Positions 16,579 to 26,390 are shown, numbered from the stretch's first letter. The stretch: 64,000 bases of DNA from Hyphomicrobiales bacterium (GCA_900473745.1 UCMW01000017.1:13513-77512); one strand, 5' to 3'. The notes: generated by a model from the sequence alone, not told the origin. Numbers and translations are program-made.

Positions 16579-18783
16579 TCACAAGACTGCAGATACCCTT
16601 GTCTGCTCCTGTTGGGAGAGCAAACTAATCGTATTTGGCCTGCTCAGAGGCTTGGAGAGTTGGAAGCCCTGAAGGTTGTCACAGCCAAGTGAAGTGAGTG
16701 TTACGCGTTGATCAGCAGTTTCGACGCCCTCTGCTGTGGTCTTCAACCCCTTGTGCCGAGCCATCTGCACGATGGCTTCGACCAGCGGCGCACCTCCATT
16801 TTCATGAAGCTGATCAACGAACATTTTGTCTATCTTGATGCGATCGACATTCAGATTGAGGAGCTGCCCGAACGAGGAAGTCCCGATTCCGAAGTCATCG
16901 ATGGCGAACCTGACGCCTGCATCCCGCAATGACCTGATCGCAGCCGCAGCCTTGCCTTCCGCATCTGTCGCGACCCTCTCAGTAATCTCGATCTCGAGGC
17001 GTGATGGATCAAGACTGAATTTCGATAGCATTGTCAGGACACGTAGCGCGTAACCAGGCGCCATGAGTTCGATTGCCGACGCATTGACTGAAACACCCAC
17101 TTCGCAGTCCGGCACGTCGGCTAGCAGACTGCAGGCTTCTTCAAGAACATAGAGCCCGAGTTTTTGTATCAGTCCGCATTCTTCGGCGATTGGCACAAAA
17201 ACATCAGGCGATATCGTGCCAAACGTTGGATGCATCCAGCGGCAAAGAGCTTCCATCGACGACATACGTCCGTCTATCGCTGAGTAAACCGGTTGATAAT
17301 GAACCGCGAGTTGCGTCCCGGTTTCAAGCGCTGTCGCCAGATCGCTCTCCAGCACTCGTCGACGCCTTAGGATTTCCTCCATATGAGTTCCAAAGACAGC
17401 GAAGGTATTTCGGCCAGCCGCTTTTGCATGATAGAGCGCGATGTCCGCGCGTCTGATCATTTCTGTCGCGTCCACACCCGGCGAGAACAGCGAAACTCCG
17501 ATGCTCGCTCCAACGGTGATGAGGCTACCCTCAATCTGGAAGGGCATACGCAGTCTGTCGATAATCTCCTCGGCAAGCCGATCAATAGTCTTGAGAGCCT
17601 CTGCTGGAATAAGCAAGGTGAACTCATCTCCCCCGACCCGGGACACGAGCGCCGACGGGGCGATCTCCTTCAGACGGTTTGAAACCTCCTTGATCAGCAT
17701 GTCTCCGACCGGGTGTCCGAAGCTATCGTTTACTTCCTTGAAGTGATCCAGATCCACGAACATCACCGCGATGTCCCTTTCGGCAGTGGCGCTACCAAGG
17801 CTCTGGACAAGAGCGCAATGAAAGGTCGTTCGGTTTGCAAGGCCCGTCAGCGGATCGTGCATTGCAAGGTGCCTGAGTTCCTGCTGGCTCTCGGCAAGGC
17901 TGGTAGAGCGACGCCAAATGGCATGTCCGAGAAAGCTCATCAGGAGGAAGGCTGAAAGGCCCACCACGACGATCACAGGAGAGACCGCCTGTATCACGCT
18001 GGCTCCCGGGCTAAACGGTTGCCACTGAAAGTAACCAATCGTGTGCCCAGATGCAGAACGCAACGCGACGCTGGAATTAACCGCACCGTCTGTCGGTTTG
18101 CGAACGAAGGCAAGGTCTTGAAACTGATAGTCCTGCGCCAATCCTGAAAGAAGTACTCCGTCCAGATAGCGCACCGCCAGATGGAGATTTTGCGAACCAG
18201 GCTCCTGCTCTATCTCTCCGCTGTCGGAAATGATGGGCTTCAAGCTGAAGATGGCGGCCCGCCCATTGAGGTCGAGAAGGTCGCTTTCACCAATCGAAAG
18301 AATGGTCGTGCCGGCCGATATCTCACCCGCAGCAAGTCTCTTCTGTAACTTGAAGACCAAGGGGGCGGCAATTTTGGCGATGTTTGCGCCAGAAACTGAT
18401 GCTGACGGTTCAGCGACAAACTCGTAAATGGGGTTGCCAGTGCTATCGAGGACGAGAGCCGCATCGTGCTGGAAATAGCTGTGCATCCATTCGCCAAGGT
18501 TGGACGCTATCCAATCCTTGTTTCGCTTACGTACTTCGACGACTGCATCGTCCCAAACAGTTGCGCTCTCCTGATTGTGTGCGACTTCCGCTTCGAGTTT
18601 GGTCACCACAAGCTTTAGAAGGCCCTGCTGTCGCTGGTTCGCGGCCTCATCTGATGTTGCAGCAGAGAGAAACAGGGCCCCGAACAAAAGGCCGACTGTC
18701 AGGGAGGCGACCGCCAGGGGTAGCCCCAAGACAAGGAACGGCTTTCGTCGAAACATTCGGTGCATTCGTAAACTCACAGGCAA
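16579..18783 (-). CDS. Membrane GGDEF-EAL c-di-GMP enzyme with CHASE4-like periplasmic sensor
   Basis: This 734-residue protein has a first span at ~18-40, a ~220-residue periplasmic domain resembling CHASE4 (ATVWDDAVVEVRKRNKDWIASNLGEW), a second span at ~265-290, then GGDEF (residues 384-388, canonical) and EAL (512-514). The GGDEF active site is intact, but the usual RxxD inhibitory site is replaced by APSA. The EAL domain keeps its metal and catalytic residues (EAL, NAS, EITE, DDFG, KIDK, AEGVE). The protein may both make and degrade c-di-GMP, with diguanylate cyclase activity not subject to I-site feedback. It stands alone; genes on its right side are degraded or unknown. Confidence 0.92.
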   Translation of the reverse strand: MPVSLRMHRMFRRKPFLVLGLPLAVASLTVGLLFGALFLSAATSDEAANQRQQGLLKLVVTKLEAEVAHNQESATVWDDAVVEVRKRNKDWIASNLGEWMHSYFQHDAALVLDSTGNPIYEFVAEPSASVSGANIAKIAAPLVFKLQKRLAAGEISAGTTILSIGESDLLDLNGRAAIFSLKPIISDSGEIEQEPGSQNLHLAVRYLDGVLLSGLAQDYQFQDLAFVRKPTDGAVNSSVALRSASGHTIGYFQWQPFSPGASVIQAVSPVIVVVGLSAFLLMSFLGHAIWRRSTSLAESQQELRHLAMHDPLTGLANRTTFHCALVQSLGSATAERDIAVMFVDLDHFKEVNDSFGHPVGDMLIKEVSNRLKEIAPSALVSRVGGDEFTLLIPAEALKTIDRLAEEIIDRLRMPFQIEGSLITVGASIGVSLFSPGVDATEMIRRADIALYHAKAAGRNTFAVFGTHMEEILRRRRVLESDLATALETGTQLAVHYQPVYSAIDGRMSSMEALCRWMHPTFGTISPDVFVPIAEECGLIQKLGLYVLEEACSLLADVPDCEVGVSVNASAIELMAPGYALRVLTMLSKFSLDPSRLEIEITERVATDAEGKAAAAIRSLRDAGVRFAIDDFGIGTSSFGQLLNLNVDRIKIDKMFVDQLHENGGAPLVEAIVQMARHKGLKTTAEGVETADQRVTLTSLGCDNLQGFQLSKPLSRPNTISLLSQQEQTRVSAVL

Positions 18784-19756
18784 GAGGTGACCCAGCTTAT
18801 TGCCGCCTACTTAATTTCAGGGAAATCGAATGCATGAAATTTCGCATGTGAGCCATCTAGTCCGTTACAGTAGCAAACGACGTGAGGCACTAAGCTTAGC
18901 TCTGTGTGAGGCGTACCCAAATGGAAGTGCACCCATACGCCTCACTCAGATCCAAGAGAGCGCATGGCATCACGCCGGTATCCTCTCGACGAGCTGTGAA
19001 CCACTTTCGGTGCAGGTTTGACTTTGCAATTGCACCAAAGATCCGCGCCGCGAATGTCAGTTTTTGGGTGAAACTAGAACAAGCCGAATGACTTGAATGA
19101 AGGCGCGAAGCGGTCGGTTACGCACGAGCCGTATGGCTCAAGAAAAAACCATTAGCCGTCTCCGCCTTGAAAGGATTCGAACCGAAGGTCGGCCGGGAAA
19201 AATTTAAGTGTCTGGGGCGCCAAGATTTTCGAATTTCTACGCAGTCCGCCGCGTTTACTAGAGCTAGCCGACCCGCACATGCTTAGCAGACTGAAAATCA
19301 CCTTTCGTTCACGGGTCCGGACGGACTCTTCCAACTGCATTCCCGAAGGACCCTGCACTAAATTTTTGGCGCCGTTTACACGGAACGCCGGCGGGAGGCA
19401 GTCGGTCCCGCCTCTCCCTTCGGATCGCTATGCTTGAGGCTTGTACGGCTGCCCTTTCAACGGTCCTTGGCGTGTCGAGAATTCTCAGCGGTCAGCGCTA
19501 TACTGACACTTCCGATGTTGTTCTTCGGATCTCACCCCCCGTGCGGCTATGCCCCAGTTCGTCGAAGGCCCGGCGCCGGTTGCTTGCGGAACTCTTCGAC
19601 CTGCTTTGCGTTTTCGCGATCGGAAGATGCGTGGTGTCAACCGGACACGATGATATGGAAGACACGAGGGTTTTTCCGGTTTCTCCTCGTGGCCAACGAA
19701 ACGGCAGCCGAGTTCCTACGTCATCCTGCGCAGCTTCTATCTTTTGTGGAGGACGG
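18784..19756. other. ~970-bp stretch without a supportable gene
   Basis: Several short open frames overlap here on both strands, but none has a convincing RBS, composition or recognisable motif. A TTCGAA stretch near 19170 looks like a tRNA T-loop but does not fold into a tRNA. Together with the truncated kinase at 20142 this suggests a decayed or recombined segment. Confidence 0.5.
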
Positions 19757-19984
19757 ATGACAACACGTGTTCAGCACCGCTCGCGGAAAGCTCTGCGCTA
19801 TAGCCTGGAAGAATTCAAGGCAGCCTACAACCTCCCGGATGATGAGGCTGCGAGGCTGTTTCAAAGGTTCGGTCCCTCGATCAGGGAGCTGGATACGTTG
19901 ATGCGCGCAAAGACAATGCGCGGCAACATCAGCTTGGACAATGCGCCCACGTCCAGTGATGGAAGCAGCCGTTCGGGAAAATGA
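19757..19984 (+). CDS. Small hypothetical protein (75 aa)
   Basis: ATG 19757 follows a strong RBS (GTGGAGGACGG), which decides the start within a longer open frame. The protein has a basic N-terminus (MTTRVQHRSRKALRYSLEEF), a helical centre (AAYNLPDDEAARLFQRFGPSIRELDTLM) that could be a small helix-turn-helix-like or helical-hairpin unit, and a Ser-rich tail. Proteins of this style are common in rhizobia without known function. No partner gene is evident: a truncated kinase lies downstream and a gene-free stretch upstream. Confidence 0.55.
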   Translation: MTTRVQHRSRKALRYSLEEFKAAYNLPDDEAARLFQRFGPSIRELDTLMRAKTMRGNISLDNAPTSSDGSSRSGK

Positions 19985-20141
19985 GGAGATCGGGACAGTG
20001 CGCTGTCAAGCGGCGGTGGGTCAATCTCTTGACGAATATGGCCCTCTGTTCCTTTGTATGGTAAACGACTGCCCGGCATAGAGCATAGAGGGCAATGATC
20101 CGTTTCCCGGTCGGACTTCGCATAGGTGCTATTGTGGCCAC

Positions 20142-21098
20142 CGCGCAAGGCTGAACCACAAGGCGTCGCGGCAGGGCGCGGCCCTGACGCGCCAGCTCCT
20201 CACCTTCGCCGGACGACAGCCGCTCGAGCCGGCATCCCTGGACATCAACGAATCCATTCGCGCCATGGAGGGACTGCTCTCGATCGCGCTTGACGAAAGC
20301 ATCATGCTGCACCTCGAACTCGATCCGGCGGCAGGACATGTGAGGGCGGATGCCGCGCAATTGGAAGCGTCCATCATGAACCTTTGCATCAACGCCCGCG
20401 ACGCGATGCCCGATGGCGGTCGACTGACAATTTCCACGGCACGAAGCGGCGATGATACCGAAGTTCGAATCTCTGACGACGGGTTCGGCATGGACGTAGA
20501 AACGCGCGCGAAAGCCTTCGAGCCGTTCTTTACCACCAAGCCCTTTGGCAAGGGCAGCGGTCTTGGCCTGAGCACAGTCTACGGTTTCATGCGGCAATCG
20601 GGAGGCAGGATCGACATCGAATCGGAGCCAGAGGCAGGAACAACGATCTCTCTCTCCTTTCCCCGATTGGCATCCAGCGACACGTCCCCGGAGCCCGTCC
20701 AGAGTACCATGCTGCAGGGTGGCGGCCGTGAGCGCATTCTCGTGGTCGAAGACGATCCCATGGTGCGTGATTTCGCTGCCGGAACACTCGCTTCGCTCGG
20801 CTATTCCGTCTCATGCGTGGAGAATGCAGCAGAAGCTCTGCAGACGTTGGAAACGGACGGTCCGTTCGATCTGGTGTTCTCGGATGTAGTCATGCCCGGC
20901 CCGCTCGACGGCCGCGCCATGGCAAGCGAAATCAGGGTCCGGTATCCGAAGCTCCCGGTCGTCCTTGCGACCGGCTATGCGGATATAGACGGCATCGGCG
21001 CCGCGTCGCGACTGTCGCCACTCGCGAAGCCCTATAGCCGACGGCAACTTGCGGAGGCCATGCGGGAGGCGATCGATGCTTCCCGCGACGACGGATAG
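20142..21098 (+). pseudogene. 5'-truncated hybrid histidine kinase (HATPase plus receiver)
   Basis: Kinase-like sequence starts abruptly near 20142 ([22 protein letters not shown]), the end of a HisKA domain. An in-frame TAG at 20079 and the absence of the phosphoacceptor H-box upstream show that the N-terminus is missing. Downstream, the ATPase domain is complete ([40 protein letters not shown]), followed by a receiver (VVEDDPMVR, LVFSDVVMPG, ATGYAD, LAKPYS). The first internal ATG (20265) would give a 277-residue product lacking the catalytic histidine. A remnant is the simplest view, although the receiver could still act if translated. Confidence 0.75.
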
Positions 21099-21185
21099 GC
21101 GCCTTTACTGGCGATCAGGCAAATCAGGGTCTGCCATTTCGCTGGAAACGCCGATCAAATTCATATGTCGTGCGGCACAGCCCGC

Positions 21186-21491
21186 TCACCCGTTCGCCGC
21201 AGGCTCTGCCGGGTGCAGCCGCCACATCTCGATCGGCTTTGCCAGCAGGCGGTCGATCTGGCTCAGCAGAGGCTCGAGGTGCGGCATTTTCATGTGTGCA
21301 TCGAGGTCCGCCTGGGTCTCCCAGTTCTCATAGAAAACGAAGATGCAGGGCTCGCTGGCATCCACGTGAAGATTGTAGTCGATGCAGCCATGTTCGGCAC
21401 GCGTGGGCCCGACCTGATCGACGAGAAGGCGGTGAAGCTCCTCCCGGGTTTCCGGGAGGGCCGTCAGCGTTGCAATCAGGGAAACAATCAT
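21186..21491 (-). CDS. Antibiotic biosynthesis monooxygenase (ABM/YgiN-like) domain protein
   Basis: This 101-residue protein has the ABM dimeric ferredoxin-like fold: MIVSLIATLTALPETREELHRLL, GCIDYNLHVDASEPCIFVFYENWET, and LDAHMKMPHLEPLL with the conserved His. It begins 5 bp after the permease stop, so it is the translationally coupled last gene of the sugar operon. ABM proteins include cofactor-free oxygenases and quinone-type monooxygenases, and many sit in sugar gene sets without known role. A scavenging or oxidation step on a pathway intermediate is possible. A longer open frame reading through the permease gene is only overlap. Confidence 0.83.
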   Translation of the reverse strand: MIVSLIATLTALPETREELHRLLVDQVGPTRAEHGCIDYNLHVDASEPCIFVFYENWETQADLDAHMKMPHLEPLLSQIDRLLAKPIEMWRLHPAEPAANG

Positions 21492-21496
21492 GGCCT

Positions 21497-22432
21497 TCAG
21501 CTCCGTTTCTGGCTGAGCGCGACGGCGAGAATGATGATGCCACCCCGCGCGATCAATTGCTGGCTGAATTCCAGACCCATGAGGATCAATCCGTTGTTGA
21601 TGAGGCCGATCATCAGGGCGCCGACAATGGTGCCGATGACGGTTCCCCTGCCGCCGAAGAGGCTCGTGCCACCGAGCACCGCGGCTGCGATAACAGAGAG
21701 CTCGTCGCCCTCGCCGAGCTGGAAGCGGCCGGACTGCAGGCGTCCCGCATAGAGCATGCCGGCGAGCGCTGCTGCGAGCGAAGAGATGACCAGCACCTTG
21801 AACTTGATCGCCTTGGTGTCGATGCCGGAATAGCGTGCCGCCGTCTCGCCGCCGCCGGTCGCGAGCACCCGCCGACCGAAGCCCGAGCGGCGCAGCACGA
21901 TATGGCCGATGCCGCCGAAGACTGCCATCCAGAGCATAAGCACCGGGACCGGCCCGAGATTGCCGCCGCCGAAGAGCCAGGAATAGCCCGGCGAAAGGAT
22001 CGGCACGGCGGCTGTCGCCGATATCCACATGGCGACACCCTTCGCTATGCCCATCATGGCGAGCGTGGTGAGAAAGGACGGAATACCGATGCGGGTGGTG
22101 AGCCAGCCGTTGAACATGCCGACGGCAAGCCCCGTGGCGATGCCTGCACCGACGCCGACGATCGGCCCGCCTGCGGCGATGCCCATCGCGACGGTGACCG
22201 TGGCAAGGCCCGCGACCGCGCCGACCGAAAGGTCGATCTCGCCCGCCGAGAGCACGAAAGTCATGGCGATCGCCATGACGGCAATCATTGCCGTCTGCCG
22301 GACGATATTGAGCAGGTTGTTGGGATTGAGGAACCCCTTGTCTGCCAAGGTCACCGCGAAGACCAGGAAAATGACGACGAAGCCGATATAGATGATGTTC
22401 TGGCGCCAGTTGGCGAAGAAGGCGTTAGCCAT
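21497..22432 (-). CDS. Sugar ABC importer permease (RbsC-like)
   Basis: At 311 residues, with ~8-10 hydrophobic helices, it has the BPD_transp_2 signature of ribose/xylose/inositol-type importers: AMTFVLSAGEIDLSVGAVAGL, FLTTLAMMGIAKGV, and AAVLGGTSLFGGRGTVIGTIVGAL. Its start overlaps the ATPase gene by 8 bp. Only one permease gene is present, so it should act as a homodimer with the double ATPase and the binding protein of the same operon. Confidence 0.93.
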   Translation of the reverse strand: MANAFFANWRQNIIYIGFVVIFLVFAVTLADKGFLNPNNLLNIVRQTAMIAVMAIAMTFVLSAGEIDLSVGAVAGLATVTVAMGIAAGGPIVGVGAGIATGLAVGMFNGWLTTRIGIPSFLTTLAMMGIAKGVAMWISATAAVPILSPGYSWLFGGGNLGPVPVLMLWMAVFGGIGHIVLRRSGFGRRVLATGGGETAARYSGIDTKAIKFKVLVISSLAAALAGMLYAGRLQSGRFQLGEGDELSVIAAAVLGGTSLFGGRGTVIGTIVGALMIGLINNGLILMGLEFSQQLIARGGIIILAVALSQKRS

Positions 22433-23999
22433 GGGAAACCTCCTGGACCGCTAGGGCCTTCTGAATTTCGATCTGGAGCCGCTGTTCGGCGGCCTGGAGA
22501 CGGTGGGCAAGGTCATCGGCGGGCACGGAAGGATCTTCCAGCGCCTCGCGCGGCAGATCCTGGTGAACGCGCCCGTCAGCCATGACGAGAATGCGATCGC
22601 AGGCGGTCAACAGTTCGGAAAGCTCGGACGAGATCATGATGATGCCTTTGCCGGCGGCGGCGAGTTCCCGCACCAAGCGGATGATCTCGGACTTGGAGCC
22701 GATATCGATGCCCGCGGTCGGCTCGTCGAGGATGAGGATGTCGGGATTGGTGGCGAGCCACTTGCCGATGACGACCTTTTGCTGGTTGCCGCCCGAAAGC
22801 GTCGAGACCGCATGGTCGCGGCTCGCCGTCTTCACGCGCAGGCGCTCGATTTGCGCGTCCGTCAGGTCGTTCGCCGCCTTGGTATCGACGAGGCCATTCT
22901 TGGACAGCCTGTCGATGACGGCAAGTATCATATTGGAGGCGACCGAATGGTCGGGGATAATGCCCTGTGTGGCGCGCGCTTCCGGAACCAGTGCCACGCC
23001 GGCGGCAATCGCATCGCCCGGTTTGCGGATCATGACGGCGCGGCCCTTTATCCGGATTTCGCCCTTGGCCACCGGGTCGATGCCGGCCATGACCCGCGCC
23101 AGCGACGAACGGCCCGAGCCGAGCAGGCCCGCGAGCCCCAGCACTTCGCCGCGATGCAGCTTCAAGGAGACGTTCTCCGGCTTGTGGCGGCCGCTGACAT
23201 TGTCGAGTTCCAGCAGCACCTCCCCCTTCACGGCCACGCCGCGCTCGACGTCCGACAGCCCCTTCGAGCGTCGGCCGACGATGTGCTCGATCATCGTGTC
23301 GATCGGCAATTCACTGAGCGGCGCGGTAATGACGTGCCGGCCGTCCCGCAGGATAGTCGCGCGATCGGCGATGCGGGCGATCTCGTCCATGCGGTGGCTG
23401 ACATAGATGATGGCCACGCCCTTTGCCTTCAGCTTTCGCAGGAAGACGAAGAGCCGCTCGACATCGGAGACAGCAAGCGCTGTCGACGGTTCGTCCAGCA
23501 CCAGCACGGTTGCATCCTGCGAGATCGCCTTGGCAATCTCCGTCAGCTGCTTCTGGCCAGCACCTAGATCGCCGACCAGAGCCTTCGGATCGACGAAGAC
23601 GTCGAGCATTGCGAAAATGTCCGCCGCACGCTTCTCTGCCTCATGGTCGTCGATGAGCCCCGTGCCGGAGCGGTATTCCCGCGTCAGGAAGATGTTCTGC
23701 GCCACCGTCAGCGTCGGGACGAGGCTCATTTCCTGGTAGTTCATGGCGATGCCGGCAGCCCGGGATGCCTCCGGTGAATGGGTAGACAGGGGCATACCGC
23801 CGACCTCGATTGCGCCCTTGTCCGGACGGTGGACCCCGTTCAGCACCTTGAGGATCGTCGACTTGCCAGCGCCGTTGCCGCCCAGCAGCGCATGGACCTC
23901 GCCGGGCATGACCTCGAAGGACACGTCGTCCAGCGCACGCACGCCGCCGAAGGTCTTGGATATGCCGGTCATGCGGACCGCAGCGGCGCTCGTGCTCAT
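22425..23999 (-). CDS. Sugar ABC importer ATPase (RbsA/MglA-type, two ABC domains)
   Basis: The start ATG at 23999 overlaps the upstream dehydrogenase stop as ATGA, which decides it over a GTG at 24014. The 524 residues hold two ABC domains. The first has Walker A GGNGAGKST, signature LGAGQKQLTEIAKA and Walker B VLVLDEPSTAL. The second has a degenerate Walker A (GLLGSGRSS), signature LSGGNQQKVVIGKW and Walker B ILILDEPTAGID. This is the usual sugar-importer double cassette with a weakened second site. It energises the 21497 permease. Confidence 0.94.
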   Translation of the reverse strand: MSTSAAAVRMTGISKTFGGVRALDDVSFEVMPGEVHALLGGNGAGKSTILKVLNGVHRPDKGAIEVGGMPLSTHSPEASRAAGIAMNYQEMSLVPTLTVAQNIFLTREYRSGTGLIDDHEAEKRAADIFAMLDVFVDPKALVGDLGAGQKQLTEIAKAISQDATVLVLDEPSTALAVSDVERLFVFLRKLKAKGVAIIYVSHRMDEIARIADRATILRDGRHVITAPLSELPIDTMIEHIVGRRSKGLSDVERGVAVKGEVLLELDNVSGRHKPENVSLKLHRGEVLGLAGLLGSGRSSLARVMAGIDPVAKGEIRIKGRAVMIRKPGDAIAAGVALVPEARATQGIIPDHSVASNMILAVIDRLSKNGLVDTKAANDLTDAQIERLRVKTASRDHAVSTLSGGNQQKVVIGKWLATNPDILILDEPTAGIDIGSKSEIIRLVRELAAAGKGIIMISSELSELLTACDRILVMADGRVHQDLPREALEDPSVPADDLAHRLQAAEQRLQIEIQKALAVQEVSHG

Positions 24000-25162
24000 C
24001 CCACCTTCTCCCACAGTCCGGTTTCACCGGAACGGATGAGGGCGTCGGCGACGAGTTCCGTCAGCAAGCCGTCCTCGAAATTGGGGCTCGGCTGCCGGTT
24101 CTTCGCGATGGCCGAGAAGAAATCGTAGCATTCGACGATCTTCGTTTCCGAATAGCCGATACCGAGGCCGGGGATCGGCCAGAGACCGTTGCCATAAGGA
24201 TGCGCGGGGCCGGTATAGACAGTGCGGAAACCGCGCGCATCCGCCGGGTCGTCGGCGAACATCACCTGAAGCTCGTCACGGCGTTCGTAGTTGAAGTGGA
24301 TAGAGCCTTTGGTGCCATGGATTTCCAGCGTGATGAAATTGTTGCGGCCATAGGCGTTGCGGGTCGCTTCGAGGCTGCCGATCGCGCCGCCTTCGAATTT
24401 CAGCATCGAGATGACCTCGTCATCGACATCAACCTCGCCGCGTTCGGCATCTGCGGCCTTTTCCGCCGCGCCGAGCTTGTCGACGCCGCCCTGCTGCAGC
24501 GGCCGTGTCTTGTTGTAGGTCGTCGTGATCGCGTTGACCTCGGCGATCGGGCCGACGAGATAATGGGCGAGATCGACGACATGGGTGGCGATGTCGCCGA
24601 CCGTGCCGGAGCCGGCAATCTTCTTCTGGAAGCGCCAGGAGAGGGGTGAATCCGGATCGGCCGACCAGTCCTGCAGATAGGTGCCGCGGAAATTCAGAAT
24701 CCGGCCGATCCGGCCCTCGTCGATGTACTTCTTCGCGAGCGCCACGGCCGGCGTGCGGCGATAATTGAAGGCCACCATGTGGATGACGCCCGCGGCTTTC
24801 ACCGCCTCATGCATCGCCCTCGCCTCCTCGACGGTGCGGGCAAGCGGCTTTTCGCAGATGATGTGCTTGCCGGCCTTGGCGGCCGCAATGGCGATCTCGG
24901 CATGCACGTTGTTCGGCGTGCAGATATCGACGACGTCGATATCCGGCCGGTTCACGACAGCCCGCCAGTCCGACGACGCTTCCTCGAAACCGTAGCGCTC
25001 GCGCGCTTCCTCGGCCATGCCGTCGGTCACATCGACGACGACCTTGCGGTGGGGAATGGCCGGTGCGGGCCAGAAGAACATTGGCATGGAGGCATAGGCC
25101 ATGGCATGCGCCTTGCCCATGAAGCCGCCACCGATCATGGCGACGTTCATAACTTTGGTCAT
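23996..25162 (-). CDS. Gfo/Idh/MocA family NAD(P)-dependent sugar dehydrogenase
   Basis: ATG 25162 with RBS CAGGAGAAAACG gives 388 residues. The Rossmann start is VAMIGGGFMGKAHAMAY. The family motif EKPLA (IICEKPLARTVEEA) is present and supplies the catalytic Lys. The C-terminal domain contains the GDIATHVVDLAHYL helix, with the conserved Asp and His. Such enzymes oxidise or reduce ring carbons of sugars, inositols or glycosides. Paired here with an epimerase/isomerase and a sugar importer, it probably makes a keto-sugar that the isomerase then acts on. The substrate is not readable. Confidence 0.92.
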   Translation of the reverse strand: MTKVMNVAMIGGGFMGKAHAMAYASMPMFFWPAPAIPHRKVVVDVTDGMAEEARERYGFEEASSDWRAVVNRPDIDVVDICTPNNVHAEIAIAAAKAGKHIICEKPLARTVEEARAMHEAVKAAGVIHMVAFNYRRTPAVALAKKYIDEGRIGRILNFRGTYLQDWSADPDSPLSWRFQKKIAGSGTVGDIATHVVDLAHYLVGPIAEVNAITTTYNKTRPLQQGGVDKLGAAEKAADAERGEVDVDDEVISMLKFEGGAIGSLEATRNAYGRNNFITLEIHGTKGSIHFNYERRDELQVMFADDPADARGFRTVYTGPAHPYGNGLWPIPGLGIGYSETKIVECYDFFSAIAKNRQPSPNFEDGLLTELVADALIRSGETGLWEKVG

Positions 25163-25232
25163 CGTTTTCTCCTGAAAAAAGCTCGCCCCTTGGGCGCCAA
25201 GTTCGATTACCGGCAAAGGCCGGATCGTGTCG

Positions 25233-25261
25233 GATACGGGGCGCGAGAGGCGCCCCGTATC
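25233..25261 (-). terminator. Strong intercistronic hairpin after the binding-protein gene
   Basis: GATACGGGGCGC and GCGCCCCGTATC form a perfect 12-bp stem with a 5-nt loop, just after the binding-protein stop and before the dehydrogenase gene. No T-run follows, so it is more likely an RNA-stabilising or partial attenuation stem that raises binding protein over downstream products. Confidence 0.65.
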
Positions 25262-25268
25262 CTGCGGA

Positions 25269-26390
25269 TCACTGGCCGAGGCTCGTCTTGATGTTGTCGG
25301 TCGCCTCGGTGGAATAGACCGCCTTCCAGCCGTCGAGCAGAGTGTCCCGGGTCACCGGAAGGGCCGGCAGAGCGACAAAGGCTGGCGCTTCCTTGCCGAG
25401 CAGCGCATAGCCGGCCAGCTTGGCCTCGACGACACCGGCATCATAAGGCCGTTGTGCGCCGAGCCCCTTGATGAAGCCGCCCTGGGCCATCGAGATCGCC
25501 ACGTTTTCCCCGAGGTCGATCGTGGTGATGACAAGATCGTCGCGACCCGCGACACGCGCCGCCGAAATCACGCCTTCGGCCGGCACGTCCCAGACCGCCC
25601 AGATGCCCTTGATGGTGGGGTTGGACGTGAGGATCGCAGACGCTGCCTTTTCCGCATCGCCCGAGAAATCAGGTCCGCCGATGCCCTGCTCGGCCACGAT
25701 CTTGATATTCGGATAGTCGGAGGCGATGGTCGCCTTGAAGGCATCGTAACGCTGCTTGGTGACGAAGAAATCGGCGGCATGGAACACAAGCCCGATATCG
25801 CCCTCCCCGTTCAGCGCCTTCGCCATCAGATGCGCCGAGGCCACGCCATTGCCGTAGTTGTCGGCAGATACGACCGACACATAGTCCTTGCCGGCTTCAA
25901 AGCCGGTCGGCACGTTGTCCATGAAGACGAGTTTGGTGCCAGCCTCTGCGGCTGCCTTGTAGGCCGCAGCCGTCGCTGTCGGATCCGTCGGGATCGAGAC
26001 GATGACATTTGGCTTCTGCGCCATGATGGTCTCAAGGTCGGAGACCTGTTTTTCCGGCTTGAAGCCGGCATCGGTCACCGCAAGCACCTTGATGCCCATC
26101 GCGGCGAATTGGGTCTGAAGGCCGTTGATCTGGGCGCGTGACCAGTCGTTGCCACCGTAGTGCATGACGATCGCGGCCGTCGCATTCATGGCCTTGATCT
26201 TCGCCAGCTCCTCGTCGGACAGAGTAACGTCGGCGGCCGGCGAAGGATCTTCGCCCGACGGCCCCTTGGACAGGACCGTTTGCTGAAGCGCGGCCAGTGC
26301 GCTGTCAGGATCGGCCAAGGCCGGCGCTCCATAGGTGCAGGCAAGCGCCAACACGGCGGCAGTGCCCAACAGGGTTCTTCTCTTCATCAT
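25269..26390 (-). CDS. Sugar ABC importer periplasmic binding protein
   Basis: The start is at the first of two adjacent ATGs (26390, RBS GGAGAAAGTG), giving 373 residues. A signal peptide (MMKRRTLLGTAAVLALACTYGAPALA) precedes a Peripla_BP_4 fold: TAAIVMHYGGNDWSRAQING, NVIVSIPTDPTATAAA, DNVPTGFEAGKDYVSVVSADN, and GIWAVWDVPAEG. A ~60-residue insert separates signal and first strand. It captures the operon's sugar substrate. A leaderless cytosolic-looking paralogue is encoded at 28797. The order epimerase, binding protein, hairpin, dehydrogenase, ATPase, permease is a single leftward operon. Confidence 0.92.
   Translation of the reverse strand: MMKRRTLLGTAAVLALACTYGAPALADPDSALAALQQTVLSKGPSGEDPSPAADVTLSDEELAKIKAMNATAAIVMHYGGNDWSRAQINGLQTQFAAMGIKVLAVTDAGFKPEKQVSDLETIMAQKPNVIVSIPTDPTATAAAYKAAAEAGTKLVFMDNVPTGFEAGKDYVSVVSADNYGNGVASAHLMAKALNGEGDIGLVFHAADFFVTKQRYDAFKATIASDYPNIKIVAEQGIGGPDFSGDAEKAASAILTSNPTIKGIWAVWDVPAEGVISAARVAGRDDLVITTIDLGENVAISMAQGGFIKGLGAQRPYDAGVVEAKLAGYALLGKEAPAFVALPALPVTRDTLLDGWKAVYSTEATDNIKTSLGQ

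Noticed and set aside
19160..19200. tRNA-like GGTTCGAATCC stretch followed by a possible acceptor arm; a similar TTCGAA occurs near 3430
   Set aside because: The T-stem does not pair over five positions, and no D-arm, anticodon arm or complete acceptor stem can be drawn at either site; chance similarity is likelier than a tRNA or attachment site.
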